DNA of 64,000 bases from Niastella koreensis GR20-10 (GCF_000246855.1 NC_016609.1:4154001-4218000); one strand, 5' to 3'; shown: positions 9,245-17,817, counted from the first letter of the stretch. The notes: generated by a model from the letters alone, not told the origin. Translations and numbers: made by a program.

Positions 9245-9529
9245 ATGAAAATAAATTTCAAAAACCCTTCGACAAAGAAATCCTGTTTGACAGTTCTATT
9301 TTATTTAGTTGCTGCAATTTCGATTTATCTACTTGACGAAAGTTCACCATCAGGACCTTGTACACCAGGACTTGGAATACTTAGTTTTATGTTGTTACCT
9401 TTTATAAGTGCTATACTTTTAACTGTGAACTTCATAAAGACATACAAAGGAGACAAGACAAATAAAGTGTCGGCATTGTTACATTTTATTTTTATTATCG
9501 GCTTCTTTATTTATCTAAAATTAGTATGA
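9245..9529 (+). CDS. small integral membrane protein (94 aa)
   Basis: 94 residues, three hydrophobic segments: about 14-30 (CLTVLFYLVAAISIYLL), 44-65 (LGILSFMLLPFISAILLTV) and 77-93 (LLHFIFIIGFFIYL). A short loop contains SSPSGPCTPG. No family recognised. Its TGA overlaps the ATG of the next reading frame (ATGA at 9526-9529), suggesting translational coupling with a second small membrane peptide. Confidence 0.6.
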   Translation: MKINFKNPSTKKSCLTVLFYLVAAISIYLLDESSPSGPCTPGLGILSFMLLPFISAILLTVNFIKTYKGDKTNKVSALLHFIFIIGFFIYLKLV

Positions 9530-9618
9530 CAACAAAATATAAATGGATAATTAGGCTTTCATTATTGACAACACCAGTACTACTCTTAATTTCAGTAATG
9601 ATTATTGGTGGTGAATAG
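9526..9618 (+). CDS. 30-residue hydrophobic peptide coupled to the preceding membrane gene
   Basis: The ATG at 9526 overlaps the preceding stop as ATGA. The frame encodes a short basic head (MTTKYKWIIRL) and one hydrophobic helix (LLTTPVLLLISVMIIG) before TAG at 9616-9618. Size, overlap and composition suit a small membrane partner protein, though a chance ORF is possible at this length. Nothing is recognised by family. Confidence 0.4.
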   Translation: MTTKYKWIIRLSLLTTPVLLLISVMIIGGE

Positions 9619-9636
9619 CTGATTATACGATTTGTT

Positions 9637-9735
9637 TGTATTTGCGCCGTAACAATTTTAATAGCGAATACTTGATTATCAATGCTGATTTTTCGGCCAA
9701 GACCGGTTAACGGCATATATTTAAGTGTTGTGCGC
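9637..9735 (+). repeat. dispersed intergenic repeat, copy 2
   Basis: TATTTGCGCCGTAACAA ... GGCCAAGACCGGTTAACGGC, ATATATTTA, GTGTT: collinear with about 4730-4831. Both copies end about 20-25 bases before the start codon of a + strand gene. The end of this copy reads GTGTTGTGCGCC where copy 1 has GTGTTAACTGC, so the boundary itself varies. Confidence 0.6.
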
Positions 9736-9755
9736 CACCTTAACGATACCTTATT

Positions 9756-10493
9756 ATGATAAAATCTTTACTAATAGTTTCATTTATAATTTGCTCGACA
9801 AACCCGACAACTTCTCAAACAAATTACTTGACAGACATCAAAACAAAAGGAGAGTTTCGTTATCCGGATAGCTCTATTAACATATCAATAAATTATTGGC
9901 GGTTTGACACATGTTTAACGCTACCAAAAATTTGCAAATACAATACTTCGACCGCAGCAAATATTAGGGTTTATCAAAGCAGAGATTCTATTCGGTTTTT
10001 ATTTTTACGAAGTAACAATTCAGGTTATAAAAGCAAACACATGGACGATAGCATGATGTATTGCTTCTTTCCGAGTAAGGTTAACTCTTCTTTTTTAATT
10101 CGTAAGATATGGATTGACAAAGCCAGCAGTGTAAAGGATGACATCTATGTTTTTAAGACTGATACATTTAGTTTAAAAGTTATTGACACATTATTTTTTT
10201 CTGGCAGTCGTCTCATAAATAAGGTTTTTAAAACAAATAAGATAAAGGATAAAAAACAATTAAGAATATTTGTATTTAAGTCGCTTGACACGAACGGAAG
10301 TATCATGCTTCATTACTGGACAGAAAATATTGGAGTCATTAAACTTACCGATGAAAAATGTTGGAGATATTCTTTTGAAATGAAAGATGACAGAACGAAA
10401 TCAATTGAAAAAATGTTAGAAGAACTTTTAGCGCTAATCAAGACAACATATAAAGACCCGCACTGGCTCAGCGAACCCTGTTATTTTGAGTGA
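9756..10493 (+). CDS. exported hypothetical protein (245 aa)
   Basis: 245 residues with a signal peptide (MIKSLLIVSFIICSTNPTTS followed by QTNY). The mature part is beta-rich and Lys/Ser/Asp-rich (DTFSLKVIDTLFFSGSRLI, QLRIFVFKSLDTNGSIMLHY) with a closing helix (SIEKMLEELLALIKTTY). Probably periplasmic or surface-exposed; no family recognised. It lies directly after a dispersed repeat copy and is followed by an attC-like element, so it has the form of one complete cassette-like unit. Confidence 0.6.
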   Translation: MIKSLLIVSFIICSTNPTTSQTNYLTDIKTKGEFRYPDSSINISINYWRFDTCLTLPKICKYNTSTAANIRVYQSRDSIRFLFLRSNNSGYKSKHMDDSMMYCFFPSKVNSSFLIRKIWIDKASSVKDDIYVFKTDTFSLKVIDTLFFSGSRLINKVFKTNKIKDKKQLRIFVFKSLDTNGSIMLHYWTENIGVIKLTDEKCWRYSFEMKDDRTKSIEKMLEELLALIKTTYKDPHWLSEPCYFE

Positions 10494-10570
10494 CGCTTGA
10501 CGTGACAGCAAGGCGAACGCACAACAAAAGCATTTGCAATGGCAGGGCTTGACGCGTCAGTGTTTCGGGA
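10494..10570 (+). repeat. attC-like intergenic element
   Basis: TGACGCTTGACGTGACAGC opens it; the core GCATTTGCAATGGCAGGGCT is followed by TGACGCGTC. The opening TTGACGTG and closing TTGACGCG are near repeats. Core shared with the elements at 5380 and 8436. Confidence 0.45.
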
Positions 10571-10657
10571 ATAGGTGATTCACATCCCCCGCATGATTCA
10601 AGCAATTTAAGTTTAAGTGGTTGGAATAAATTACATGACGAGATGATCAGTATGAAG

Positions 10658-10682
10658 TCCGCGAATATAAATCGCGGATTTT
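10658..10682 (+). terminator. intrinsic terminator-like hairpin
   Basis: TCCGCGA at 10658-10664 pairs with TCGCGGA at 10672-10678 (7 bp, 7-base loop), followed by TTTT. It would end transcription from the gene at 9756. It is immediately followed by a 27-codon ORF (10683-10766, MFKKLFGLTK...) that looks like the first part of a lost gene; the rest of 10767-10869 shows nothing. Confidence 0.5.
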
Positions 10683-10869
10683 ATGTTTAAGAAACTCTTC
10701 GGATTAACAAAGGCTTCAGAGAATAAAAAACCCACTGCACCTGAATCTTCCACTATGGAAAGCTGATTTCGTGTAATTCAAAACACGAAGCAGAAAAAGC
10801 AATTAACAAGACTGTTAATTTCAAAACATTGTTCTTTCATCTATATATGGCGGGGGATCCCTATTCTAC

Positions 10870-11214
10870 TTATTCATAGTTTCTTTCCAAAACCATAAAT
10901 GTCGGCAGCACAGTTTTCCCATTTAGTGCTTTGTCTTTTAAGATAATTTGTTCTAATGCAACAATCTTGATATTGTCAGTTGAATGTTTATCATCCGACA
11001 AAAATTGCCAGTCACCATCTGAGTCATGAAGAACTGTAAAACAGCAGCCCCTAATATTGGGATTGCCGCCAGATCCCATTGCTAATCCATTAATGTTACC
11101 AGCAAAAGCAAATGGACATTCATCAAATAAATAAATACTGGTCTGACAGCAAAGAAAAGCTTTGCACTTACAACACCTCGCAATTGTATAATCCAAGGCT
11201 TTTAAAATCAACAA
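10870..11214 (-). CDS. DUF2185/Imm33-like small protein
   Basis: Up to 114 residues; the C-terminal 60 (HDSDGDWQFLSDDKHSTDNI, then ALEQIILKDKALNGK and FMVLERNYE) fit the DUF2185 (Imm33-like) pattern of D.GW.F.SGDE...NI...L..I....P.I, a domain found as immunity or accessory protein in polymorphic toxin loci. Its N-terminus overlaps head to head with the + strand gene at 11112 by 103 bp, so the true start may be later (ATG at 11076) or the 5' end may have been replaced. The only - strand gene of the tract. Family call by eye. Confidence 0.45.
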   Translation of the reverse strand: MLILKALDYTIARCCKCKAFLCCQTSIYLFDECPFAFAGNINGLAMGSGGNPNIRGCCFTVLHDSDGDWQFLSDDKHSTDNIKIVALEQIILKDKALNGKTVLPTFMVLERNYE

Positions 11215-11591
11215 TTGATTTTTTAATCAAATGTCGAATGCCAGAAAGTTGTGCTCCTGGCCTTTCATTTGACCATTACGAACAATTAGCTATTCCGGCA
11301 CCAAACGAAGTTTTCAATATTTACATTGACGAGCTAAAGGATTATTTAATGATTGGGAGTAATGGTAGTGCCGACCCTATTTGTATAGACCTAAACAATA
11401 ACAACGAAATTGTTTATTTAAACCACGACAATTACTTCGAAAGGATCTATATGACATTATTCGGCACGAGTTGCGACAGGACGTTTTACCGTTTTACCTT
11501 TAATTACGCCCATTTACAGATGCAGGGAATATCGTCTATTAAATCTGTACGAGCAACTTCCCTTCATTTTTGCACGAAAATAAATCAATAA
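11112..11591 (+). CDS. SMI1/KNR4 (SUKH)-like protein with a non-matching C-terminus
   Basis: 159 residues. The first about 115 follow the SUKH pattern: an N-terminal helix (INKYWSDSKEKL), LLKSTIDFLIKCRMPES, then YLMIGSNGSADPICIDLNN and EIVYLNHDNYFERIYM. SUKH proteins commonly act as immunity proteins against contact-dependent or secreted toxins. After about 11455 the chain (LFGTSCDRTFYRF ... SLHFCTKINQ) no longer resembles the family, suggesting recombination or a frameshift that replaced the C-terminal helix. Start overlaps the opposite-strand gene. Function as immunity protein is inference. Confidence 0.6.
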   Translation: MDIHQINKYWSDSKEKLCTYNTSQLYNPRLLKSTIDFLIKCRMPESCAPGLSFDHYEQLAIPAPNEVFNIYIDELKDYLMIGSNGSADPICIDLNNNNEIVYLNHDNYFERIYMTLFGTSCDRTFYRFTFNYAHLQMQGISSIKSVRATSLHFCTKINQ

Positions 11592-11604
11592 ATGCCTGAG
11601 GTAG

Positions 11605-12105
11605 TTGTTCAAAGCCTTTTACAATCGTTTCTTTGTCGCCCTGTGCAACACCTGTTTAACAGCGTTGGATCAACAAAATGCCTATAACCATTGGCAGTGT
11701 TTGGCCGGCAGTATCTGGAATAATGAACCAGGTGTACAGGTATTAAGTTACCGGATACTGTACAGTTACAAAGAAAAAGAATGGGCCAATGAGATCATGT
11801 CATCGGTGGAACTGGATGAAGGTGTAGTGAACTGGGCGCTGTATCCCTACCAGGCAAAAGAGTCGCATAAGGACAGCAATGGAACTGATTTGGTAAATGG
11901 CGATACGGTGGTGCTTACACAAAACCTGAACGTAAAAGGAACCAATTTCACCGCGCCAAAAGGAACTATTGTACGCAGGATCCGCCTGGTGCCTGATAAT
12001 ACCGAACAGATAGAAGGAAAGATCAATGAGCAAACGATAGTGATTTTGACGAAGTATGTGGGAAATCGTAATAATGGATACGGTCTACGGGTAAATTGTA
12101 TCTAA
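11605..12105 (+). pseudogene. PhnA/YjdM-family protein, N-terminally truncated
   Basis: The sequence from LCNTCLTALD through NHWQCLAGSIWNNEPGVQVL and the C-terminal SH3-like domain (DSNGTDLVNGDTVVL, NVKGTNF, KGTIVRRIRLV, EGKINEQTIVILT) matches PhnA/YjdM, a zinc-ribbon protein of uncertain function. The first half of the zinc ribbon (an N-terminal CxxC) is missing: the frame is closed by TAG at 11602-11604 and offers only TTG as start. The TAA overlaps by a few bases the stop of the convergent TonB receptor gene. Probably an inactive remnant. Confidence 0.65.
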
Positions 12106-14723
12106 AATTTCAACCTGTAAGTAAGAGTTGGTATAACCGGGAAAAACGGTATTTCCTTTATATATGGTTTTTTGGTTACCGGATCAATGGACCTGTAATA
12201 GAATTGTGTATTCCTGTGTGCCAGTACATTATAGACCGATAACACCCACTCACTGGTAAGGGCCCCGGTTTTCCTGTACATAAGGCTTACATCCACGCGG
12301 TTATAAGGAGAAAGCTGGTGATTATAGGCATTATTACTGCTGTTGTGCCCGTCTTCATCGTACAATGGATTATCATCCCCGGAGCCGGACGGAGCACCAA
12401 CGCCAGTATGCGTATCCAATGTAACTGACCGGCCGCTGGCGAGGAAAGCGGTTGCAGCCGCTGACCAGTGTTGATCAAAGTCATAGCTGCCCAGTAGATA
12501 CAGGCTGTGCTTCCTGTTCGTAGCCAGCGGAAAACCGGCGCCATGGTTCAGTGAATCAAATTGTTGATATGCATTGGAAAATGAATAGCATATCCATCCT
12601 TTTGCTTTACCCCTGTTTTTCCTGATTATTAATTCACTGCCATAACTCCAGCCCTTACCGAATATCAGGTTTTCTTCCAGGTCGTTGTTTATTACTGTTG
12701 TGGTCCCTCCTTTTAACAGCAACTGGTTATCCATGGTCTTATAATACACTTCCAGACCAGCCTGAAACATTTTTGCCCCGAAATTTTTATACCAGCCCGC
12801 CGATAACTGGTGACTGGCCTGTGGTTTCACTTTACTGCTGCTCCCCATCCAGATCTCAGCCGGGAATGTTGCATTGTAACTTTGAACCTGGTAGATATAC
12901 TGATGCATTCTGCTATAGGCCAGCTTTATGCTGCTGTTCTCACCTGTAAGATACAATAGTGATAAACGGGGTTCAACATACAGGTATTGCAGTTGGGGTT
13001 TCCGGTATAACGGCACTCTTATCCCTGCATATATATTGAATGTGCGGGTGACCTTATAATCATCGCTCAGGTAGGCGGCAAAACGATCACTGCTTTTTTT
13101 AGGAATGTCATTTTCGTTGATGCTTAAAAAACCGGCAGAAGAAACCTTATTTGATAAAGTAGCCGGAAAAAGCGATTGCTGAAGGTAGTCTATACCCATA
13201 CGCATTCTATGCGCAACATGTGGGTAATAATAAAAATCTGTTCTGGCATGCAGGTCACGGATGCCTGAGTACAACTCTGCAAAATAGCTCTTCTCTATAG
13301 TAGAGACCCGTTGAAAATAAGAGGTATAGAAAAGGGAGGTGTTTGAAAATAATTTTTTAGAATAAACGTGGTTCCACCTAACACCCAAAGCCCTGTTTCC
13401 GAAAGCAATGTTATAGTTTATGTATTCTCCCCGCTCACTATCGTCCTCTGTTTCTTCACCGGCAGAATTATATGCGCCTTTATCGGATCCCTGGTACATA
13501 CTGAAATAGATCCTGTCGCGGGCAGATAGCCGGAACTGAAGTTTCGCATTCAGATCATAGAAATAATAATTACTGAAATAACCGGTAGTTGAAACGGGAC
13601 GAAGCATCCAGTCGATGGTACTTCTGCGGACAGATAAAAAGAAAGAAGATCGCCCGGGTGTTACCGGGCCATACAAGGCCATAGAAGAAGCCATGGTGCC
13701 CAATTGTAACTCGCCGCCCAATTGCTGATCGCTTCCGTCTTTCATATGCACTTCGAGCACCGAGCTTAAATTATCTCCGTACGGTGCAGGGAAACCGCCC
13801 TTCAGTAAGGTCGCTTTCCTGATAGCGGGAGAATTGAAAACACTTACCAGGCCGAACAGGTGACCGGGATTATACAGCGTAGCTTCATCGAGTAATACCT
13901 GGTTCTGATCAGCATTGCCCCCGCGTACAAAGTACCCTGCAGTACCATCCATACCTGCCTGAACCCCTGCCGACAGCTGTATCGAATTAATAATATCGCC
14001 ATTTCCACTGACGGCAGGTGTGGCAGTTATCATATCAGTCGACAGGTCGATCAAATCAACCTGGTTCCTGTTAACCGGATTGTTCCTTTCACTCATTACA
14101 ATGACCGGCCTTAATGTAAATGAGTCCTCACGATGATCGAGTTGTATATCCAACCTCAGATCTTTACGGCCGGCCAGCACCGTTCGTATGGTTTCAAAAC
14201 CGGCATAAGATATTTCCACTTCCAATGAATCAGCAGCAGATACTGTAATGGAATAAAAGCCATAACTATTGGCAACGACGCCCAGCTTAAGTGCCGGTAA
14301 AAAGATATTTGTACCAGTAAGCACTTCCCTGTTCTTTTTATCACGGGTAAAACCGCTGAGTGTTATTTTACTGGGCAGTTTGTTTTGTAATATTATTTGA
14401 TTGTCGCTGATCTGGAATGTAAGACCGGTTTCTTTGAAAAGGCTGTTCAATACATCTGCCAGTGGTTCGTCGATCGCCCTTATCGTGATCTTAGGTTGTT
14501 TACCTACCAGATCTGCATCATAGGCAAACCGGAAAGATGTTTGCGACCCTATTATCAAAAGTATATTTTGCAGGGATTCATTCTTTACGTCAATGGTGAT
14601 CCCTTCTGCTTTTTTAGTGATGGCCTGCGACTTTATTGATTCACTAAATGACAATAGCAACACTGCAAGTGAAAATACCTGCAATAAGCTTTTGCCTATC
14701 CTTCTAATGGTGCCAAGCCACAT
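12102..14723 (-). CDS. TonB-dependent receptor with N-terminal STN domain
   Basis: 873 residues. After a signal sequence (LLQVFSLAVLLLSFSESIKS) comes a secretin/TonB N-terminal (STN) domain at about 40-115 (IDVKNESLQNILLIIG ... FQISDNQIIL), a carboxypeptidase-regulatory-like beta domain at about 118-200 (LSGFTRDKKNREVLTGTNIF), a plug (VSGNGDIINSIQLSAGVQAG, GYFVRGGNADQNQVLLD), and a 22-strand-type outer membrane barrel ending in YRLKF. The STN domain contacts the anti-sigma factor in FecA-type surface signalling; the FecR and ECF sigma genes lie directly upstream on the same strand, which fits exactly. No SusD partner is present, so the ligand may be a siderophore or small molecule rather than a glycan; ligand unknown. 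Confidence 0.93.
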   Translation of the reverse strand: MWLGTIRRIGKSLLQVFSLAVLLLSFSESIKSQAITKKAEGITIDVKNESLQNILLIIGSQTSFRFAYDADLVGKQPKITIRAIDEPLADVLNSLFKETGLTFQISDNQIILQNKLPSKITLSGFTRDKKNREVLTGTNIFLPALKLGVVANSYGFYSITVSAADSLEVEISYAGFETIRTVLAGRKDLRLDIQLDHREDSFTLRPVIVMSERNNPVNRNQVDLIDLSTDMITATPAVSGNGDIINSIQLSAGVQAGMDGTAGYFVRGGNADQNQVLLDEATLYNPGHLFGLVSVFNSPAIRKATLLKGGFPAPYGDNLSSVLEVHMKDGSDQQLGGELQLGTMASSMALYGPVTPGRSSFFLSVRRSTIDWMLRPVSTTGYFSNYYFYDLNAKLQFRLSARDRIYFSMYQGSDKGAYNSAGEETEDDSERGEYINYNIAFGNRALGVRWNHVYSKKLFSNTSLFYTSYFQRVSTIEKSYFAELYSGIRDLHARTDFYYYPHVAHRMRMGIDYLQQSLFPATLSNKVSSAGFLSINENDIPKKSSDRFAAYLSDDYKVTRTFNIYAGIRVPLYRKPQLQYLYVEPRLSLLYLTGENSSIKLAYSRMHQYIYQVQSYNATFPAEIWMGSSSKVKPQASHQLSAGWYKNFGAKMFQAGLEVYYKTMDNQLLLKGGTTTVINNDLEENLIFGKGWSYGSELIIRKNRGKAKGWICYSFSNAYQQFDSLNHGAGFPLATNRKHSLYLLGSYDFDQHWSAAATAFLASGRSVTLDTHTGVGAPSGSGDDNPLYDEDGHNSSNNAYNHQLSPYNRVDVSLMYRKTGALTSEWVLSVYNVLAHRNTQFYYRSIDPVTKKPYIKEIPFFPVIPTLTYRLKF

Positions 14724-14766
14724 CTGTTTTCTTGTTGCTAGGTACAGTAATTTAGGAATTACGGAT

Positions 14767-15780
14767 TTATTCCTTTGTTAAATAATACAGGTCATTTTTA
14801 CGGACCAGGGTGATGTTCAGTGATCTGCAAAGCACATCTATAGCATTATCAAATGATTGCCCTTCAAGGTTGCCGGTAAATCTCTTTTGTGCAATTGCAG
14901 GATCGATCGTTATTTGTTTCTTATATTCCACCCTGAATTGCTGAATCACTTCCGGCAATAAGGTATTGATGAAACGCAGCTCGTTCTGGCTAAAACCGGA
15001 ATCCGCAACAGGGTTACTAACAATAAGTGGGCCGGAAACACCCGCCCCTGTCAGTAATGTCGCCTGCATACCAGCCTTTAACTGGCGAACTTCACCATTG
15101 GCATTGTTCCTGAATTCGACGCTGCCATCCACCACAACAAGATGGATACTGTCGTTTGTTTTCTTTATCCTGAAACTGGTCCCAACATCCTTTACACTGG
15201 CAATTCCAAGTTCAACAACAAAAGGCTTCTGTTCCTGGTGGCGTACTTCAAAAAAGGCTTCCCCTTTTTTTAATATCACCTTGCGAACAGCACCATTATA
15301 ATTGGGGGGAATTTCCAAGCTGGAAGCAGGGAATAATTTAATAATGGAACCGTCTGCCAGGGTAACCGATTGCTGTTCAGCAACTGCTGTTTCAAAATTT
15401 CGGCTACTGCCGGCCTTCATGTACCAGATGCCAGCTACCAGAACCAGTGCAGCCGCCACAGACAGCACCGTGAATAAAAGGGCGCGCTTTTTTATGGTAC
15501 CAGCAATCGGTTTTACCTTACTATTTACTTCAGCGGCTTCCTGTTCAACCAGTTTACCCTGCAATGCATGCCAGCCAACCGTTTCATCAGCTTGCAGATA
15601 AGCCTGCAACTCGTCCAGGTCATTATCCCAGGCATTCTTTAATTGTATGAATAACTCCCTGTTTTGCACACCGGATGCGATCCAATGCTGTAAGGCAGCA
15701 TTTTCTTCGAGGTTGATATTGCCCTGAAGTGCGGAACTGATCAGGTGCCATGGAATAGTATTGTCAGAAAAATGATCCAT
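14767..15780 (-). CDS. FecR-family anti-sigma factor (DUF4974)
   Basis: 337 residues: cytoplasmic N-terminal part (about 1-97), one membrane helix (about 100-119, ALLFTVLSVAAALVLVAGIW), a periplasmic FecR domain (VTLADGSIIKLFPASSLEIP, KVILKKGEAFFEVRHQ, VKDVGTSFRI) and the C-terminal DUF4974 domain (LLPEVIQQFRVEYKKQITID ... DNAIDVLCRSLNITL). It would hold the ECF sigma factor and release it on a signal passed from the STN domain of the receptor encoded just downstream (43-bp gap). The sigma gene is 47 bp upstream; the three genes form the classical sigma / anti-sigma / receptor order. Confidence 0.95.
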   Translation of the reverse strand: MDHFSDNTIPWHLISSALQGNINLEENAALQHWIASGVQNRELFIQLKNAWDNDLDELQAYLQADETVGWHALQGKLVEQEAAEVNSKVKPIAGTIKKRALLFTVLSVAAALVLVAGIWYMKAGSSRNFETAVAEQQSVTLADGSIIKLFPASSLEIPPNYNGAVRKVILKKGEAFFEVRHQEQKPFVVELGIASVKDVGTSFRIKKTNDSIHLVVVDGSVEFRNNANGEVRQLKAGMQATLLTGAGVSGPLIVSNPVADSGFSQNELRFINTLLPEVIQQFRVEYKKQITIDPAIAQKRFTGNLEGQSFDNAIDVLCRSLNITLVRKNDLYYLTKE

Positions 15781-15827
15781 GTGCTATGTTGATAAGACAG
15801 ATAAAATGAGGCCTGGTCCCGGTCATA

Positions 15828-16394
15828 CTACAAAAAAAGTTCCATGATCAATAACAGGAGCATGGATCTACCGGTATGCGCGGCCAGGGTTTTAAGTGCC
15901 TTTGTAATATGGTTTTTTACTGTTTTTATTGAAATGCCCAGTTTATCGGCGATCTCCTGTTGTTTCAGCCCTTCGAACCGGCTGAGTTGAAAAACTTTCT
16001 TACACTGACCGGGCAGGTTATCGATGGCTTTATACAGCTGAACTTTCAGTTCATTGGCTTCCAGTAACCTTTCTTCATACACTTCCTGCGGCAGTTGAGC
16101 CAGTTCACGCTGATTCTCCAGGTCTTTGCGCTGTTTATTAATGGCGTTGAGGCTCCTGTTCACCACCGCTTTATAAATATAGGCATTGAGCGAAGTTTCG
16201 ATCATGATCTTCCCGGCGTCTTCCCACATCTTCAGAAAAACATCATTGACGATCTCCTGGGCCAAAGGCAACGACCTGACATATTTATAGGCAACCACGA
16301 AAAACTCTTTGAAATGCGCTTTATAATAGCGTTCAAAAGCCGTTGTATTCCTTTCCCGGATCTGCTGCCATACTATGTCATCTGTCGGATTCAT
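15828..16394 (-). CDS. RNA polymerase ECF sigma factor
   Basis: 188 residues from the ATG at 16392-16394; the longer ORF to 16475 adds a non-conserved, unlikely extension. Region 2 (NTTAFERYYKAHFKEFFVVA, EIVNDVFLKMWED) and region 4 (DNLPGQCKKVFQLSRFEGLK QQEIADKLGISIKTV KNHITKALK) are clear. It is the Bacteroidota FecI-like type that is co-encoded with FecR and a TonB receptor. The last 14 residues (MLLLLIMELFL) are unusually hydrophobic. The promoter region is shared with the divergent cytochrome operon that begins at 16698. Confidence 0.95.
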   Translation of the reverse strand: MNPTDDIVWQQIRERNTTAFERYYKAHFKEFFVVAYKYVRSLPLAQEIVNDVFLKMWEDAGKIMIETSLNAYIYKAVVNRSLNAINKQRKDLENQRELAQLPQEVYEERLLEANELKVQLYKAIDNLPGQCKKVFQLSRFEGLKQQEIADKLGISIKTVKNHITKALKTLAAHTGRSMLLLLIMELFL

Positions 16395-16475
16395 TAATAC
16401 AAAAAGAAGAAACAAAGGTGAAATAAAACAGGTATCGTGGCTATGCAAAATACCATAATGATCGAAAGCGGGCAA

Positions 16476-16697
16476 ATATTCTTTCCCTGATCATTCACTA
16501 AGCGGGCTCAATTTTTTTTATAAGATCACTAGGACCACAGGCAATTTATCTTGTCTCACTAACAGGAAGCAGCTTTTACCCCCAACACTAACTGGTTAAC
16601 AGCATCACCGCATGGTTCCTCCTTCAGGGGCCCGGGCGGGCTTATGCTTATAACTCCTACCCCTTACCAGTACATATTATTCAAAAACAAAACAACT
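16476..16697. other. divergent intergenic region
   Basis: Separates the sigma gene (- strand) from the cytochrome locus (+ strand). GC-rich block CAGGGGCCCGGGCGGGC around 16625-16641 precedes the + strand start. I see no certain promoter or terminator. Confidence 0.3.
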
Positions 16698-17411
16698 GTG
16701 AAATCAACATCAATTATTACGGTTGCAGCTACCGTATTCCTGTTCGTTAACTGTAAGCATGAAATAGTATCAAAAGGCGGAAACAGCAGTGGAGGTAACG
16801 GTAATGGAAATAATCCTCCGGTTATCACTATCACATGCAGTGCCGACACTGTTTATTTTGGCAATATCATTCTGCCATTGATCACTTCAGGTTGCGCCAT
16901 GAGCGGTTGCCATGATGCCACCACGCATAGAGAAGGGTTGGTACTGAACAGCTATGCCGGCATAATGAATATTGTAACCACAGGCAATGCTGCCGGCAGT
17001 AAACTGTACCAGGTGATCAACACTACCAACCCGGGCGATATTATGCCGCCGCCGCCTCATCAGCCCTTTAGCGCTTCCGACAAAGCTGCCATTCAGAAAT
17101 GGATAAACCAGGGAGCGAAGAATAACCAGTGTAATGGCGGGTGCGACACCACTGTATTTACCTATTCAGCTGTAGTAATGCCCCTGATGAATACTTACTG
17201 TAAAGGCTGCCACAACCCCGCTTCATTGGGTGGCGGTGTTGATCTAAGCACCTATGCGGGTGTAAAGGCTGCGGCAGGTAGCGGAAGATTATTGGGCAGT
17301 ATTAAACAGGCAACCGGTTACAAGCCTATGCCGCAGGGAGAAAGTAAACTGGCCGATTGCCAGATAAGGCAAATTGAAAAATGGATCCAGGCAGGAACGC
17401 CAAACAATTAA
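16698..17411 (+). CDS. lipoprotein with two c-type heme-binding motifs
   Basis: 237 residues from the GTG at 16698, which places the lipoprotein signal (STSIITVAATVFLFVNC) at the N-terminus; an ATG start at 16644 would give an awkward long leader. A Gly/Asn linker (GGNSSGGNGNGNN) is followed by two related halves. The first carries a CAMSGCH motif (CxxxxCH) and PGDIMPPPP; the second carries CKGCH (CxxCH), DLSTYAGVKAA and YKPMPQG. Each half ends in a KWI.QGA/GT helix. This is the pattern of surface-associated, Planctomycete-type cytochrome c domains. Probable role: electron transfer at the cell envelope. First gene of a + strand run that continues to 19744. Confidence 0.8.
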   Translation: MKSTSIITVAATVFLFVNCKHEIVSKGGNSSGGNGNGNNPPVITITCSADTVYFGNIILPLITSGCAMSGCHDATTHREGLVLNSYAGIMNIVTTGNAAGSKLYQVINTTNPGDIMPPPPHQPFSASDKAAIQKWINQGAKNNQCNGGCDTTVFTYSAVVMPLMNTYCKGCHNPASLGGGVDLSTYAGVKAAAGSGRLLGSIKQATGYKPMPQGESKLADCQIRQIEKWIQAGTPNN

Positions 17412-17425
17412 TTCATATAAACAAA

Positions 17426-17809
17426 ATGTATATGCATTCATTCTACGGCAGCAAGCTGTTGAAAGCATTGGGTGTACTTGCCATCATTATAGTATTAGCA
17501 AGCGGATGTTATTACGATAAGGCAGAACTGATCTACCCTGGCAGTACAACCGACTGCAGCAAAGTAACGGCCACTTATACCGCCGTTAAAACCATCCTGG
17601 CCGGCAAATGCAATACAGCCGGATGCCATAATGCAACATCGGCGGCGGGATCGGTGGTGCTGGAAACCTATGACCAGGCAAAAGCACAGGCAGCCCGTAT
17701 AAAGCAACGGGCTTTCGTTGACAAGACGATGCCACCCGGCGCCCCGCTCACTGCGCCGGAGATCGCCGTTCTTACCTGCTGGATCAATTCCAACACACCT
17801 AATAATTAA
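17426..17809 (+). CDS. lipoprotein with one c-type heme-binding motif
   Basis: 127 residues from the ATG at 17426. Lipoprotein signal LLKALGVLAIIIVLASGC. One CNTAGCH motif (CxxxxCH), then SVVLETYDQAKAQAA and DKTMPPGAPLTAPEIAVLTC WIN, similar to a single domain of the preceding protein. The distal Met in DKTMPPG is the likely sixth heme ligand, by analogy with MPP motifs in this family. Starts 14 bases after the previous stop; the two genes are clearly co-transcribed. Confidence 0.8.
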   Translation: MYMHSFYGSKLLKALGVLAIIIVLASGCYYDKAELIYPGSTTDCSKVTATYTAVKTILAGKCNTAGCHNATSAAGSVVLETYDQAKAQAARIKQRAFVDKTMPPGAPLTAPEIAVLTCWINSNTPNN

Positions 17810-17817
17810 ATCCTTAT

